DNA of 64,000 bases from Asinibacterium sp. OR53 (GCF_000515315.1 NZ_KI911562.1:1384505-1448504); one strand, 5' to 3'; positions 35,211 to 45,499 are shown, numbered from the stretch's first letter. The notes: generated by a model from the letters alone, not told the origin. Translations and numbers: made by a program.

Positions 35211-36776
35211 ATGGACCAGACAGTTGTCTCGATAATTATTGGAGTTGTTGCTTTGATCGTAGGCCTTATAGCGGGTAAGCTGATTTTCGCCAAAAACACC
35301 CAGAAAAAAGTAGAAGAAGCCGAAATCCAGGCCAAAAACATCGTCAAAGAAGCCGAACTCAGGGCCGAGACCATCAAAAAAGAAAAACAGCTCGAAGCCA
35401 AAGAACGTTTTGTGCAACTCAAGGCAGAGCACGATAAAGAGGTATTGGAGCGTAACCGCAAGATAGGTGAGTCGGAAAACCGCGCCAAGCAGAAAGAGAT
35501 CACGATTAACCAGAAAGAAGCGGCGCTGGACAAGCAGATGAAGGAGAATGAGGCCATCAAGGAAAACCTGAACCGTCAGATCGAGGTGGTGAACCTCAAG
35601 CGTACCGAACTGGAAAAACACCAGGAAGAACATATCCGCCGGCTGGAAAAAATAGCCGGACTGAGCGCCGAAGAAGCACGTGCACAGTTGGTGGAAAGCC
35701 TGAAACAGGAAGCGCATACCCGTGCCTTGGCTTTGCAGCAGGAGATCATTGAAGATGCCAAGCAGAAAGCCAATAAAGAAGCCCGTAAGATCGTGATACA
35801 ATCGATCCAGCGTACGGCTGCCGAGCAGACCATTGAAAATACCGTTACCGTTTTCAACCTGGAAACCGATGAGATCAAGGGCCAGATCATTGGCCGTGAG
35901 GGTCGTAATATCCGCGCCATTGAAGCGGCAACGGGTGTTGACCTGATTGTGGACGATACTCCCGAAGCCATTGTGCTTTCTTCTTTCGATCCATTGAGAA
36001 GGGAGATTGCCCGTTTGAGCTTGCAAAGACTGGTAGCGGATGGCCGTATACACCCTGCCCGTATTGAGGAAGTAGTTGAAAAGACCCGCCGCCAGTTGGA
36101 AGAGCAGGTGATGGAAATAGGAGAGCGCACTGTTATTGAAATGGGTATTCATGGATTGCATAAGGAACTGGTGCGTATAGTAGGTAAAATGCGTTTCAGG
36201 TCTTCATACGGACAAAACCTGCTCATGCACAGCCGTGAGACCGCCAATTTGTGCGCCATCATGGCTTCGGAGCTGGGTATGAACCCCAAGCTGGCCAAGC
36301 GCGCAGGTCTTTTACACGATATAGGTAAAGTGCCCGATGAGGAGACTGAATTGAGCCATGCCCTGTTGGGGGCCAAGCTGGCTGAAAAATATGGAGAGAA
36401 CCCCGCTGTGGTGAATGCGATCGGCGCCCACCACGATGAGATGGAGATGCAATATGTGATCTCGCCCATTGTACAGGCTTGTGATGCCATCAGCGGCGCC
36501 CGTCCCGGTGCCCGCCGCGAGATCATGCAGCAATACCTCCAGCGTATCAAAGACCTGGAGAACCTGGCCCTGGCTTATCCTGGCGTGGAAAAAGCCTATG
36601 CTATCCAGGCCGGCAGGGAGTTGCGGGTGATCGTGGAAGCAGAAAAAGTGTCTGATACCGACAGCGACAAGCTCAGCTTCGAAATAGCCCAAAAAATACA
36701 GACCGAAATGACCTATCCGGGGCAGATCAAGGTTACCGTTATCAGGGAGAAAAGGGCAGTGAACGTAGCGAGGTAA
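35211..36776 (+). CDS. rny: Ribonuclease Y
   Basis: 521 residues. N-terminal membrane helix ([19 protein letters not shown]), long charged coiled coil to about residue 200, KH domain ([20 protein letters not shown]), HD phosphohydrolase domain with [12 protein letters not shown] and AIGAHHDE. It is an endonuclease that starts mRNA decay at the membrane. Typical length; ATG 35211 begins right at the membrane helix. Confidence 0.97.
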   Translation: MDQTVVSIIIGVVALIVGLIAGKLIFAKNTQKKVEEAEIQAKNIVKEAELRAETIKKEKQLEAKERFVQLKAEHDKEVLERNRKIGESENRAKQKEITINQKEAALDKQMKENEAIKENLNRQIEVVNLKRTELEKHQEEHIRRLEKIAGLSAEEARAQLVESLKQEAHTRALALQQEIIEDAKQKANKEARKIVIQSIQRTAAEQTIENTVTVFNLETDEIKGQIIGREGRNIRAIEAATGVDLIVDDTPEAIVLSSFDPLRREIARLSLQRLVADGRIHPARIEEVVEKTRRQLEEQVMEIGERTVIEMGIHGLHKELVRIVGKMRFRSSYGQNLLMHSRETANLCAIMASELGMNPKLAKRAGLLHDIGKVPDEETELSHALLGAKLAEKYGENPAVVNAIGAHHDEMEMQYVISPIVQACDAISGARPGARREIMQQYLQRIKDLENLALAYPGVEKAYAIQAGRELRVIVEAEKVSDTDSDKLSFEIAQKIQTEMTYPGQIKVTVIREKRAVNVAR

Positions 36777-36782
36777 ATTTAT

Positions 36783-36813
36783 TTGGGATTCTACGCTACA
36801 CCCCTTACCTTTG
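36783..36813 (+). promoter_or_regulatory. Promoter of rplS
   Basis: TTG (36783-36785), 20-base gap, TACCTTTG (36806-36813, full TAnnTTTG). The ATG of rplS follows 23 bases later. Confidence 0.7.
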
Positions 36814-36835
36814 CCGTCCGTTAAAATTTAAAGTT

Positions 36836-37186
36836 ATGAACGCAGCAGTTCAGTTTGTACACGACCAGTTGACAGCTAAAAAAGAGCACCCGAAGTTCAA
36901 AGCCGGTGATAATGTGACCGTTAAATATAAGATTATCGAAGGTGGTAAAGAGCGTATCCAGGATTTCCGTGGCGATGTGATCAAATTACAGGGCCAGGGA
37001 GCTACAGCTACTTTCACCGTTCGTAAGATCTCTGACGGCGTAGGTGTGGAGCGTTTGTTCCCCCTGTTGTCACCCAATATCGATTCTATCGTGTTGAACA
37101 AAACCGGTAAGGTTCGCCGCGCGAAACTGTTCTACCTCCGTGAGAGAAGTGGTAAGAGCGCTCGTATCAAAGAAAAACGTTTCTAG
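36836..37186 (+). CDS. rplS: 50S ribosomal protein L19
   Basis: 116 residues. [52 protein letters not shown] and the basic C-terminus ([20 protein letters not shown]) are L19 hallmarks. It sits at the 30S-50S interface. Own promoter just upstream, apart from rny. Confidence 0.98.
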   Translation: MNAAVQFVHDQLTAKKEHPKFKAGDNVTVKYKIIEGGKERIQDFRGDVIKLQGQGATATFTVRKISDGVGVERLFPLLSPNIDSIVLNKTGKVRRAKLFYLRERSGKSARIKEKRF

Positions 37187-37273
37187 TATTTTTACCCAAC
37201 TAAACTTCCGCTTTTTTGTTAAGTCTTAGAAAGGTTAATTAAATTTTATGGAGGTGGGCTATTGTTTTAGTCT

Positions 37274-37281
37274 TACCTTTG
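37274..37281 (+). promoter_or_regulatory. -7 promoter element of tatA
   Basis: TACCTTTG matches TAnnTTTG 23 bases before the tatA start; no TTG at the proper distance upstream. Confidence 0.4.
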
Positions 37282-37304
37282 GTGTCCTCAAAAACATTTA
37301 TTTT

Positions 37305-37505
37305 ATGGGTAATCTCGGATTCCAAGAGATCTTATTGATCGCGGTTGTTGTGCTCGTTTTATTTGGCGGCAGAAAAATTCCTGAATTTATGCGTGGCCTT
37401 GGTAAAGGCATTCGTGAATTCAATGATGCTAAGAACAATGTGAAGAAAGAACTGGAAGAAGGTATGAAAGAAAAGGATCATCCTGAGACTCCTGCCAGCA
37501 ACTAA
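37305..37505 (+). CDS. tatA: Twin-arginine translocase TatA/E family subunit
   Basis: 66 residues from ATG 37305 (the open frame runs further up, without family resemblance). One N-terminal membrane helix ([20 protein letters not shown]) and amphipathic helix ([16 protein letters not shown]) match TatA. It forms the pore for folded Tat substrates; a possible client, the DUF1501 protein with an RRDFLR leader, lies in this window. A TACCTTTG -7 box is at 37274-37281. Other tat genes are not here. Confidence 0.94.
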   Translation: MGNLGFQEILLIAVVVLVLFGGRKIPEFMRGLGKGIREFNDAKNNVKKELEEGMKEKDHPETPASN

Positions 37506-37544
37506 CCATCTTCATTATTTTCTCTCTAAAAAGTATTCTGGCCT

Positions 37545-38984
37545 TTGTTTCGTTTCAGCACAATCAAAGACTACCATAAGGCATTACAGAACGGCCAAAC
37601 CACCTGTGTGGAGGCCGTTCGTTTTTATGTAGATGCTATCCATGCAACAGCCTCACTGAATGCATACCTGGAAGTGTACGAAGAAGAAGCCCTTGAAAGG
37701 GCCGCAGCACTTGATGCGCAGCGCACAGCAGGTGGAACTTTTGGCGCGCTTCATGGAGTAGTGGTAGGATTGAAAGATGTGTTGTGTTACAAAGGCCATG
37801 TTGTTTCAGCTGCATCACGCATACTGGATGGCTTTCATGCTATTTACCATGCTACTGCCGTAGAAAAATTATTGGATGCCGGCGCCATCATCATCGGCCG
37901 CCATAACTGCGATGAATTTGCGATGGGCAGCAGTAATGAAAACTCTGCTTTCGGTGTGGTAAAGAACGCGCTTGATACAACAAGAGTACCGGGCGGATCA
38001 TCGGGTGGATCGGCTGTAGCAGTGCAGGCAGGTCTTTGTATGGTGAGCTTAGGTAGCGATACAGGAGGCTCTGTTCGACAACCGGCAGATTTCTGTGGGA
38101 TCATCGGCCTCAAACCTACCTATGGAAGGATTTCCCGTTACGGACTGATCGCTTATGCTTCTTCGTTTGACCAGATAGGTATTTTTGCCGGCTCCATCGA
38201 AGATGCAGCTCTCACGCTGGAAGTGATTGCCGGCGCAGATGCATTCGACAGCACGGTTTCTGAACAGCCGGTTCCCGCGTATACGCAAGTGCTGGAAACA
38301 GCTTCAGACAAACCTCAATACAAACTGGCTTATTTCAGGGAAGCGCTGGAACATCCCGGGCTCGACCCCGAGATCAAAGCGGCAACGGAAGCTTATATAA
38401 AAAAGCTGTCCGATGCCGGACATACTGTTGAGGCGGTCGATTTTGAATTGCTGGAATATGTGGTGCCTGCTTATTATGTGCTTACCACTGCCGAAGCCTC
38501 CAGCAACCTGTCGAGGTACGATGGCGTAAAATATGGTTACCGTGCTCCCGGTCAGGATATGGACCTTACCGCTTTATATAAAGCTACTCGCAGCCAGGGT
38601 TTCGGTAAGGAAGTGCAACGCCGTATCATGTTGGGTAGTTTTGTGCTGAGTGCCGGGTATTTCGACGCCTATTTCACCAAAGCGCAACAAGTAAGGCGAA
38701 TATTGAGCGACAGAACAAAAGCTATTTTTTCGCAATACGATGCACTGATTTCCCCTACGGTTCCTTCACCGGCCTTCAAATTTGGCGAAATGAGCCATGA
38801 TCCGGTGGAAATGTTCCTGGCTGATATCTATACTGTATTTGCCAACCTGGTAGGTATTCCGGGTATATCCATCCCCCTTTTCAAACACTCCAATGGCATG
38901 CCCTTCGGCCTGCAGGTCATGGCTTCTCATTTCGATGAGGTATCTTTGCTGCGTATTTCAAAAGACATGATGTCTTTGCAGTAA
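37545..38984 (+). CDS. gatA: Asp-tRNA(Asn)/Glu-tRNA(Gln) amidotransferase subunit A
   Basis: 479 residues, full length, from TTG 37545 (no ATG in a fitting place; the N-terminus MFRFSTIKDYH suits the family). Amidase catalytic triad: Lys about 75 in VGLKDVL, Ser about 152 in GGSSGGSA, and nucleophile Ser about 176 in GSDTGGS. It makes ammonia from glutamine to amidate misacylated tRNA. gatB and gatC are elsewhere. Confidence 0.95.
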   Translation: MFRFSTIKDYHKALQNGQTTCVEAVRFYVDAIHATASLNAYLEVYEEEALERAAALDAQRTAGGTFGALHGVVVGLKDVLCYKGHVVSAASRILDGFHAIYHATAVEKLLDAGAIIIGRHNCDEFAMGSSNENSAFGVVKNALDTTRVPGGSSGGSAVAVQAGLCMVSLGSDTGGSVRQPADFCGIIGLKPTYGRISRYGLIAYASSFDQIGIFAGSIEDAALTLEVIAGADAFDSTVSEQPVPAYTQVLETASDKPQYKLAYFREALEHPGLDPEIKAATEAYIKKLSDAGHTVEAVDFELLEYVVPAYYVLTTAEASSNLSRYDGVKYGYRAPGQDMDLTALYKATRSQGFGKEVQRRIMLGSFVLSAGYFDAYFTKAQQVRRILSDRTKAIFSQYDALISPTVPSPAFKFGEMSHDPVEMFLADIYTVFANLVGIPGISIPLFKHSNGMPFGLQVMASHFDEVSLLRISKDMMSLQ

Positions 38985-39003
38985 AAGCCCAAAAATCGTA
39001 TTC

Positions 39004-40065
39004 ATGCGTTGGTCCGGGATCAATCTTCATAGTCCCATTGCTGTTTCCAGGCTCACCCTGGTGGGTTTTGCTTTTATGACGGGCGGGATGACCACCCTGT
39101 CGTTTACCCACGCTTACGCTGATAAACCTTTGAGTGATTCCACCATTGACGGCAAGTATGGCTTCAAGAGTCTTTTCAAAAATGATCATTTCGATGCTAC
39201 CAAGCCCTATGCAGCCCAGTTGAATCCGCGGGCTGTTTCTTTTGTGGAAGAATATATCAGAAAACAAGGTAAAGAGCTGGAGCGGATGAAAAGCTGGGGC
39301 CGGCCGTATTTCGACCTGTACGATAATATCCTGGACCAGTATGGTTTGCCCAGGGAGATGAAATACCTGAGTGTGATCGAGAGTCACCTTAATTCCGGGC
39401 TGGTATCGTGGGCAGGCGCCGTAGGTCCCTGGCAACTGATGGATTACGAGGCCAGGCGTTTTGGCCTGCGGGTAGGTGGCAGGGGCGATGAGCGGATGGA
39501 TTATTATAAGAGCACCCATGTGGCGGCTAAGCTCATGAAAGAGTTGTATGATGAGTTTGGCGACTGGCTGCTGGTGGTAGCAGCTTACAATGGTGGCAGC
39601 GGCAGGGTGAGGCAGGCGATAAGGAAAGCCGGCAGCCGTGATTTCTGGAACCTGCAATATTACCTGCCGGAAGAGACGCGAAACCACGTTAAAAAATTCA
39701 TCGGTACCCATTATATATTCGAGGGCAGTGGCGGCCTCACTACCATGACAGCCAGCGAAACAGAAGTACAAAAAGCAGTCATGCTTCGTCCGCAGGAAGT
39801 AGTATTAAGCGCTGATGAACTCGCGGGAAGTACTGTGGTGGAGGTGAGCGGACGGTATCATTCTACGGTATTGATACAGCAACTCTCTCTCGATCCTATA
39901 CAATTTCAAAAATGGAATCCCGGTTTCGATAAGGCCTTATCGGCGGGAAAGAAATACAGTTTACGTCTTCCCAAAGACAAATTGCCTGCATTCGAAGCGG
40001 CTAAATCGCAAATACTCATGGAGTCGCTACGGTTACTGTTACAGGGTAACTTGGGAGCAAAGTAG
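39004..40065 (+). CDS. Lytic transglycosylase, MltD-like
   Basis: 353 residues. An N-terminal segment of about 40 residues with a hydrophobic run (LTLVGFAFMTGGMTTLSF) suggests export. The SLT domain follows with catalytic Glu at about residue 122 in SVIESHLN, then AGAVGPWQLMDYEARRFGL and AAYNGGSGRV. The C-terminal part resembles a small ligand-binding (LysM-like) domain. It cleaves peptidoglycan glycan strands with anhydro-sugar formation. It follows gatA by 19 bases. Confidence 0.92.
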   Translation: MRWSGINLHSPIAVSRLTLVGFAFMTGGMTTLSFTHAYADKPLSDSTIDGKYGFKSLFKNDHFDATKPYAAQLNPRAVSFVEEYIRKQGKELERMKSWGRPYFDLYDNILDQYGLPREMKYLSVIESHLNSGLVSWAGAVGPWQLMDYEARRFGLRVGGRGDERMDYYKSTHVAAKLMKELYDEFGDWLLVVAAYNGGSGRVRQAIRKAGSRDFWNLQYYLPEETRNHVKKFIGTHYIFEGSGGLTTMTASETEVQKAVMLRPQEVVLSADELAGSTVVEVSGRYHSTVLIQQLSLDPIQFQKWNPGFDKALSAGKKYSLRLPKDKLPAFEAAKSQILMESLRLLLQGNLGAK

Positions 40066-40095
40066 ATGCAGAAATCTGCAAATAGTTTAGAAAAT

Positions 40096-40124
40096 CTTTA
40101 AAAAGGCGTTTTTTATCGCCCTTT
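40096..40124 (+). terminator. Terminator after the transglycosylase gene
   Basis: AAAGGCG...CGCCCTTT with one bulged base forms a short hairpin followed by AATT, 30 bases after the stop. Moderate strength. Confidence 0.5.
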
Positions 40125-40197
40125 AATTGAATATTAATCAATAAAATTTCCTTTTCCTGAATGTGTTTTTTATTTTATCATATCTAAAACACACTAC

Positions 40198-42996
40198 ATG
40201 AGGAAAACAGCAACGAAAACCCTGTTCATGGCAATGCTATGTACATTGCCCATGACAATACTGGCCCAGTTCACGGCAACCGGTATTGTAACCGATGCAT
40301 CCAATGCGCCACTTGTTGGCGTTTCTGTAAAAATCAAAAGTACCAGCAAGGGTACACTTACCGACCAAAACGGAAAATTCAGTCTTGTTGTTCCCGGAAC
40401 CCGGGCCATACTGGAAATTTCCTATGTCGGTTACCTGACGGAGGTACAAACCGTTAGCGCTTCTTCAGGCATGCTTTCTATTGTATTAAAGGAAGGCACT
40501 GCCAGCCTGGAGGGCATTGTGGTGGTAGGTAGCCGGGCATTACCCCGTTCGGCCGCAACCACGCCGTTACCGGTTGATAATTTCGATGCCAGTGCTTTGA
40601 AAACTACCGGACAGGTCAGTTTCGATAAGAGCCTGATGTACCGGGTGCCGTCATTCAACTCCGTGAATACACCGGTGAATGATGCAACCACTTTGCTGGA
40701 TCCTTATGAGATCAGGAACCTGGGACCCAGCCGCACACTGATCCTGATCAATGGTAAAAGAAAAAACCTGAGTTCACTGTTGTATGTTCAGTTTGCACCG
40801 GGACGTGGTGAGACCGGCGCAGACCTGTCGGCCATTCCCACTGATGCCATCAAAAGAGTGGAGATATTAAGAGATGGAGCTTCTGCGCAATATGGATCGG
40901 ATGCCATTGCGGGAGTAATGAATATTATTTTGAAAGACAGGTATCAGTACAGTTCCCTGACCGTGAATTCGGGTATTACGCACAAAGGCGACGGAGCTAC
41001 TTACGGCGTTTCATATAACAGCGGTTCCAATATTGCCGGTAAAGGTTTCCTGAATTATACGGTTGATTTCAGCCGCCAGGAAAATGCCGTTCGTTCCGGT
41101 ATCATTGATGTACCTACTGAAGTAGCCACTTTCGGAGATCCCACATTGCCGCTGACAGATCCTGCCAATAAACCCATTGTAGATTACCTGAAAGTATATC
41201 CTACCGCTAACAATACCAATGGCACCGGTGAGATCAGCGCTGCCAAATTCCTTGTTAACCTGGGCGTACCACTGGGAGAAAACGGCGGAGAGTTCTATAG
41301 TAATGCCGCACTGGTAGTAAAAAGGGTCTTGAGTAATGCAAACTACAGAACACCATATTGGAAAAAAGATTACGGATTACTGCATACACCCAACCCGAAC
41401 GGGGTTGATTATACCGGAAGCACCGATCCGGCATCGATCGCTTTGTACAAAGGATACATCGGCTACCAGCCTACATTTGAAGGTCAGCTCGTAGATTACA
41501 ATGCTACCATAGGTGTGAAGGATGAAAAGAATGGTTGGAAACAGGATGTCAGCTTAACCATAGGCGGTAACCAACAATTGTACAGTGTTGACAATACGGT
41601 AAACCATACCCTGAAATCGAAAAGTCCTACTTCATTCAGACCTGGCGGTTTCCGGTTCTCGCATATTGTAGGTAACTACGATATTTCCAAATCCATTACC
41701 GATAATTTTAGTCTTGCATTCGGTTCCGAGATCCGGATGGAAACTTATAAGATCATTGCAGGAGATACGGCTTCTTATTCCGGACAGGGCGCCAACTCTT
41801 TCCCGGGTATACGTGCAGAAAATGCCACTACCAACAGCCGCTTCAACTTCGGCGCTTATGCAGACGCGAGCTGGGATATTACCAAAGACTTTTTGGTGGA
41901 TGGCGCTATCCGTGCTGAACGTTACAGCGATTTCGGAGATGCATTTGTATGGAAATTATCTTCCCGTTACAAACTGGCCGATGACCGTTTCGTGATCAGG
42001 GGATCGGCTTCTACAGGATTCAGGGCGCCTACTTTGCATCAGATATATGACCAGTCTACACAAGCCTCTTTCGTAGCAGGTACCATCCAGCTATCCGGAT
42101 TGTTCAATAACTATAGTCAGCAGGCGTTCCTGTTGGGTGTACCCAAACTCAAACCGGAAAAATCAAATAACTATACTATTGGTATTGGTATTACACCCAA
42201 TAAGAATTTCAATATCACAGTGGATTATTATGATATTACCATCAAAGACAGGATCGTTTACAGTTCCGCCATCTCTTCCAATAATCCCAACAGCACGCTT
42301 GGACAGATATTGCAGCAGGCAGGTATTGTACAAATACAATTCTTCATCAATGGTATCGAAACCAAGACCCGCGGAATTGATTACGTAGCCAATTATCGCA
42401 ACGTAGCGCTGGGTGCCGGCAAGTTGGGCTTTAACCTGGCGGGTAATGTAACACTCAGCAACGAGATCGTTGGTACGCCTAACGATCCGGCTGCCATCAA
42501 GGCCGATGGAGGTACTATTCTCAGTGCGCAGATCAAATCTTTGCTTACAGAGAGCCGGCCTAAATTCAAGACAGTGGTTGGTGTGGACTACCAGGTAAAA
42601 AAATGGAATTTCAATCTTAACAACACAGTATTCGGACCTACCAAATTCCAGGACCTGGATAATGGCGGTGATATTATGAATAATATCAAGCAGGTTTTCA
42701 AAACAAATGTTGTGACGGACCTGAATATCGGGTATGATATTACCAGCAAGGTATCGGCTTCTGTTACCGTTAACAACCTGTTCAATGTGTTGCCAAAATG
42801 GGAGTTGCAGTTAACCGGTAATGCATCTGATCCGAACTACGCGGCTGCTAAGAGCACTTTGAACAGTCCTGCCGACAAAAGCTTGCTGGAAGGATTCCTG
42901 GCTTTCAGTGGCCGTTATCGCATCCTGGGATACAACGGATCGCAGTTCAGCCAATTGGGAACCATTTTCAATGCGTCTGTAACCATTAAATTTTAA
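40198..42996 (+). CDS. TonB-dependent outer membrane receptor
   Basis: 932 residues. Signal peptide to about residue 23 (ending TILAQ), carboxypeptidase-regulatory domain (ATGIVTDASNAPLVGVSVK), then plug (VGSRALPRSAATTPLPVDNF; PTDAIKRVEILRDGASAQYG, SDAIAGVMNIILK) and barrel ending in an aromatic-terminated strand (TIFNASVTIKF). No SusD-like partner gene is next to it, so it is more like a siderophore/vitamin-type or other ligand receptor than a polysaccharide one. Ligand unknown. It is bounded by terminators on both sides. Confidence 0.92.
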   Translation: MRKTATKTLFMAMLCTLPMTILAQFTATGIVTDASNAPLVGVSVKIKSTSKGTLTDQNGKFSLVVPGTRAILEISYVGYLTEVQTVSASSGMLSIVLKEGTASLEGIVVVGSRALPRSAATTPLPVDNFDASALKTTGQVSFDKSLMYRVPSFNSVNTPVNDATTLLDPYEIRNLGPSRTLILINGKRKNLSSLLYVQFAPGRGETGADLSAIPTDAIKRVEILRDGASAQYGSDAIAGVMNIILKDRYQYSSLTVNSGITHKGDGATYGVSYNSGSNIAGKGFLNYTVDFSRQENAVRSGIIDVPTEVATFGDPTLPLTDPANKPIVDYLKVYPTANNTNGTGEISAAKFLVNLGVPLGENGGEFYSNAALVVKRVLSNANYRTPYWKKDYGLLHTPNPNGVDYTGSTDPASIALYKGYIGYQPTFEGQLVDYNATIGVKDEKNGWKQDVSLTIGGNQQLYSVDNTVNHTLKSKSPTSFRPGGFRFSHIVGNYDISKSITDNFSLAFGSEIRMETYKIIAGDTASYSGQGANSFPGIRAENATTNSRFNFGAYADASWDITKDFLVDGAIRAERYSDFGDAFVWKLSSRYKLADDRFVIRGSASTGFRAPTLHQIYDQSTQASFVAGTIQLSGLFNNYSQQAFLLGVPKLKPEKSNNYTIGIGITPNKNFNITVDYYDITIKDRIVYSSAISSNNPNSTLGQILQQAGIVQIQFFINGIETKTRGIDYVANYRNVALGAGKLGFNLAGNVTLSNEIVGTPNDPAAIKADGGTILSAQIKSLLTESRPKFKTVVGVDYQVKKWNFNLNNTVFGPTKFQDLDNGGDIMNNIKQVFKTNVVTDLNIGYDITSKVSASVTVNNLFNVLPKWELQLTGNASDPNYAAAKSTLNSPADKSLLEGFLAFSGRYRILGYNGSQFSQLGTIFNASVTIKF

Positions 42997-43025
42997 ACCG
43001 GGATTCTCAATAACAATAAACATAC

Positions 43026-43060
43026 AGGCACTTATGTCACCGGGACATAAGTGCCTTTTT
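43026..43060 (+). terminator. Terminator after the TonB receptor
   Basis: A 13-bp perfect stem AGGCACTTATGTC (43026-43038) with GACATAAGTGCCT (43044-43056), loop ACCGG, then TTTT. Confidence 0.9.
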
Positions 43061-43092
43061 AATGCGATAACTTCGTTCCATATTGCATACAG

Positions 43093-43664
43093 ATGATAAA
43101 GATCAAAAGGGTAACAGAAGTAGCTGAACTGCAGGGAATATTGCAGTTGCAGCGAGAGAACCTGAAAAAGAATGTATCGGCCGGGGAAGCGGGCAGCGAA
43201 GGTTTTGTTACGGCTGAATATACGCTTGCATTTCTGGAAGCTATGCACCGGGCGAGCCCCTCGATAATCGCAAAAGACGGCGACCGGGTGGTGGGTTATG
43301 CCCTGGTGGCTGTAAAATTGGTAGGCAAAGATCATGATCTGCTGGCCGATCTCTTTCATACGATCGATCAAAAGATGTATAAAGATATTCCGTTGAAAGA
43401 TGCCCGCTATGTAGTGGTAGGCCAGCTATGTGTAGCAAAAGGGTATCGTGGTATGGGGTTGGTGCAACAATTATACCAGCATTTCAGGGAAGTTTTGTCG
43501 GACGAATTTGATTACTGCCTCACCGATATCCCCAGGAAAATGCACGTTCGTTGAAAGCACATCTTAAAACGGGATTCCAGGTACTGGACACATTGAATTA
43601 CGGCGGTATGGTTTGGGATATTGTGCTGTGGGACTGGAAGTTGCTCAGCGATTTTGCCCATTGA
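43093..43664 (+). pseudogene. GNAT-family N-acetyltransferase, frameshifted
   Basis: The frame from ATG 43093 encodes 153 residues of a GNAT protein (VGQLCVAKGYRGMGLVQQLY is the acetyl-CoA loop) and stops at 43554. The sequence after a CCCC run at 43530-43533 continues the family in another frame: QENARSLKAHLKTGFQVLD, then YGGMVWDIVLWDWKLLSDFA, stop at 43662-43664. One missing base (or two extra) at the C-run explains this. Either a real inactivation of the C-terminal strands or a sequencing/assembly error. Converges with pabB, overlapping by 20 bases. Confidence 0.8.
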
Positions 43665-44940
43665 GCACTTGCTGTATGGCAGATGCTTTCAATAAGCACT
43701 CCTCGTATTCTTTTTCAGCATCGCTGTAGAAGGTGATGCCACCACCTACCTGGTAATTGAGGTAACGGGTTGCGGCATTGTAAAAAAGGCTCCTGATCAC
43801 TACGTTGAAATCGTAATTGCCTTCGGGGTCTATATAGCCAACAGCGCCTGAATACAAGCCTCTCTTGGTTCGTTCAAACTGCTCGATCAGTTCCAACACT
43901 CTTCTTTTGGGTGCGCCTGTCATGCTGCCCATGGGAAAGCTGGCTTTCAATACATCGGCGAGGTTTATGCCTTCTCTGAGTTCGCCCTTGATGGTAGAGA
44001 TCATCTGGTGTACCTGCGGAAAACTGTAGACACCGAAAAGCTCTTCCACTTCCACTGTTCCCTCTTTAGAAACCCGGCTCAGGTCGTTGCGCACCAGGTC
44101 TACCACCATCACGTTTTCGCTGCGGTCTTTTTCGCTTTGTTGTAACCGGGCAATCAATTGCTTATCTGTCTCTTCATTCAACAAATCTCTTTTTATCGTT
44201 CCCTTGATGGGCTGGGAGATAAGGGTATTTCCCTTTTTCTGCAAGTACCGTTCGGGGCTAGCACAGAGCAAGTATTGATCCTCAAGTTTGTAAAAGCAGG
44301 CAAAGGGTGTGGGCGACATGGCCGTGAGGCGGGCGTAGAGCGACAAAGGAGATACGGCTACCTGTTCTGCAAAGAATTCCTGGCAGAAATTGATCTCATA
44401 ACAGTCGCCCCTGAGGATATGCCGCTGCAATTGTTTAACGATGGCCAAGTAGTCTTCCCTGCTGATCCTGGCGTTGGTTTGAATACTGGCATTATCTGAT
44501 GCTTGCGGAACCGGGTCGCAAGATTGTATACTGTTGAATGTATCGGCCGGATGACCGTTGAGGCTTGAAATGGTTAGTTCTGTACCACTCAGTTGCAGAA
44601 CCGTTTGCGGCCTGTAAAAAAACAGGGTTGGAAAGCCGATGAAATCGGGGTGATGAGATGGAAGACCTTCTATTTCGATCTTCAGATCGTACGAAATATG
44701 TCCAAAGAGCCAGTCATTCTGCTGCGCCAGGAAGCCGGCGAAAGCAGGTAATATATCTTCTGTTGGGTTAAAGATGGTCTCGGCGCCAACAGCTACAAGG
44801 CATTCAACGGAATGATGGCTGGAATGGTATTGGTGGTTATCCAGAAAAGAACAAATGTTGAACCGGTTGGCCCAGTTCAACATTTGCTTTTTAAATATTG
44901 CAGTATCGGGTACTGTGAATTTAGCTGTTGTTCTATTCAC
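43645..44940 (-). CDS. pabB: Aminodeoxychorismate/anthranilate synthase component I
   Basis: 431 residues. The chorismate-binding C-terminal half shows MVVDLVRNDLSRVSKEGTVE, FPMGSMTGAPKRRVLELIEQ, GLYSGAVGYIDPEGNYDF and FYSDAEKEYEECLLKA. The N-terminal half is less conserved. In the family such proteins take chorismate to aminodeoxychorismate (folate path) or anthranilate; without a trp cluster the PabB role is more likely. Next gene on this strand (acidic protein) ends 11 bases before its start. Confidence 0.9.
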   Translation of the reverse strand: MNRTTAKFTVPDTAIFKKQMLNWANRFNICSFLDNHQYHSSHHSVECLVAVGAETIFNPTEDILPAFAGFLAQQNDWLFGHISYDLKIEIEGLPSHHPDFIGFPTLFFYRPQTVLQLSGTELTISSLNGHPADTFNSIQSCDPVPQASDNASIQTNARISREDYLAIVKQLQRHILRGDCYEINFCQEFFAEQVAVSPLSLYARLTAMSPTPFACFYKLEDQYLLCASPERYLQKKGNTLISQPIKGTIKRDLLNEETDKQLIARLQQSEKDRSENVMVVDLVRNDLSRVSKEGTVEVEELFGVYSFPQVHQMISTIKGELREGINLADVLKASFPMGSMTGAPKRRVLELIEQFERTKRGLYSGAVGYIDPEGNYDFNVVIRSLFYNAATRYLNYQVGGGITFYSDAEKEYEECLLKASAIQQVLNGQNR

Positions 44941-44951
44941 GTGCAGGATGA

Positions 44952-45410
44952 TTAGAAATCATCGTCTTCATCGTCGTCGAATCCGCCACTCTTATCATTG
45001 AAAAGGTCGAATTCCTTGAAGTCATCATCTAGTTTGAAGTCATCATCATCCTCTCCGCCTTTCTTCTTCCCGCCGCCGCCACTTTTTTTGGTCTTGCTTT
45101 TAGGAATATCGAATTCATCGAAGTCAGGATCCCAATTATCGTCTTCCTCTGCTTTGTCCCAATCGTCTTCGGGCTCATCTCCATAATCATCGTCTTCGTC
45201 ATCGTCTTCGTCCTTCGATTTTTTCGACGCGGCTTTGGACGCTTTCTTACCTGGTGCAGGTTTTACATCCATATCATCGTCGTCGTCAATATCGTCATCA
45301 TCATCGTCCGTTTGCTTCTTGCTTTTGGAAGATGGTTTCTCATCCGCATTTTTTGCAGGAGCATTTTTGGGTGCCGCGGGTTTCTTGTCCTTGTCAGATT
45401 TTGCTGCCAT
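44952..45410 (-). CDS. Highly acidic, low-complexity protein
   Basis: 152 residues with long Asp/Glu blocks (for example DDDDDDIDDDDDMDV) and Lys/Ala/Pro-rich parts between (KPAAPKNAPAKNADEKP), and Gly-Lys stretches. It should be disordered. ATG at 45410. It lies between pabB and purA. The opposite strand is also open over much of this region but is only the complement of the repeats. A histone-like or chaperone-like charge-buffer role is conceivable, without evidence. Confidence 0.7.
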   Translation of the reverse strand: MAAKSDKDKKPAAPKNAPAKNADEKPSSKSKKQTDDDDDDIDDDDDMDVKPAPGKKASKAASKKSKDEDDDEDDDYGDEPEDDWDKAEEDDNWDPDFDEFDIPKSKTKKSGGGGKKKGGEDDDDFKLDDDFKEFDLFNDKSGGFDDDEDDDF

Positions 45411-45499
45411 AAACCAATCAGATTACTGCGTAAAATTTCAACGCAAATCGATATGAACCAAATATTTTTTTTCTTTCACAAATGCAGTGCCAACCGACC

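Noticed and set aside
40198-42996. SusC-type receptor of a polysaccharide utilisation locus
   Set aside because: No SusD-like gene or glycoside hydrolase on either side.
44998-45456. Ser-rich open frames opposite the acidic protein
   Set aside because: They are the complement of Asp/Glu codons (GAT/GAC/GAA give Ser/Phe/Leu runs); the minus-strand frame has the ATG and fits the neighbours.
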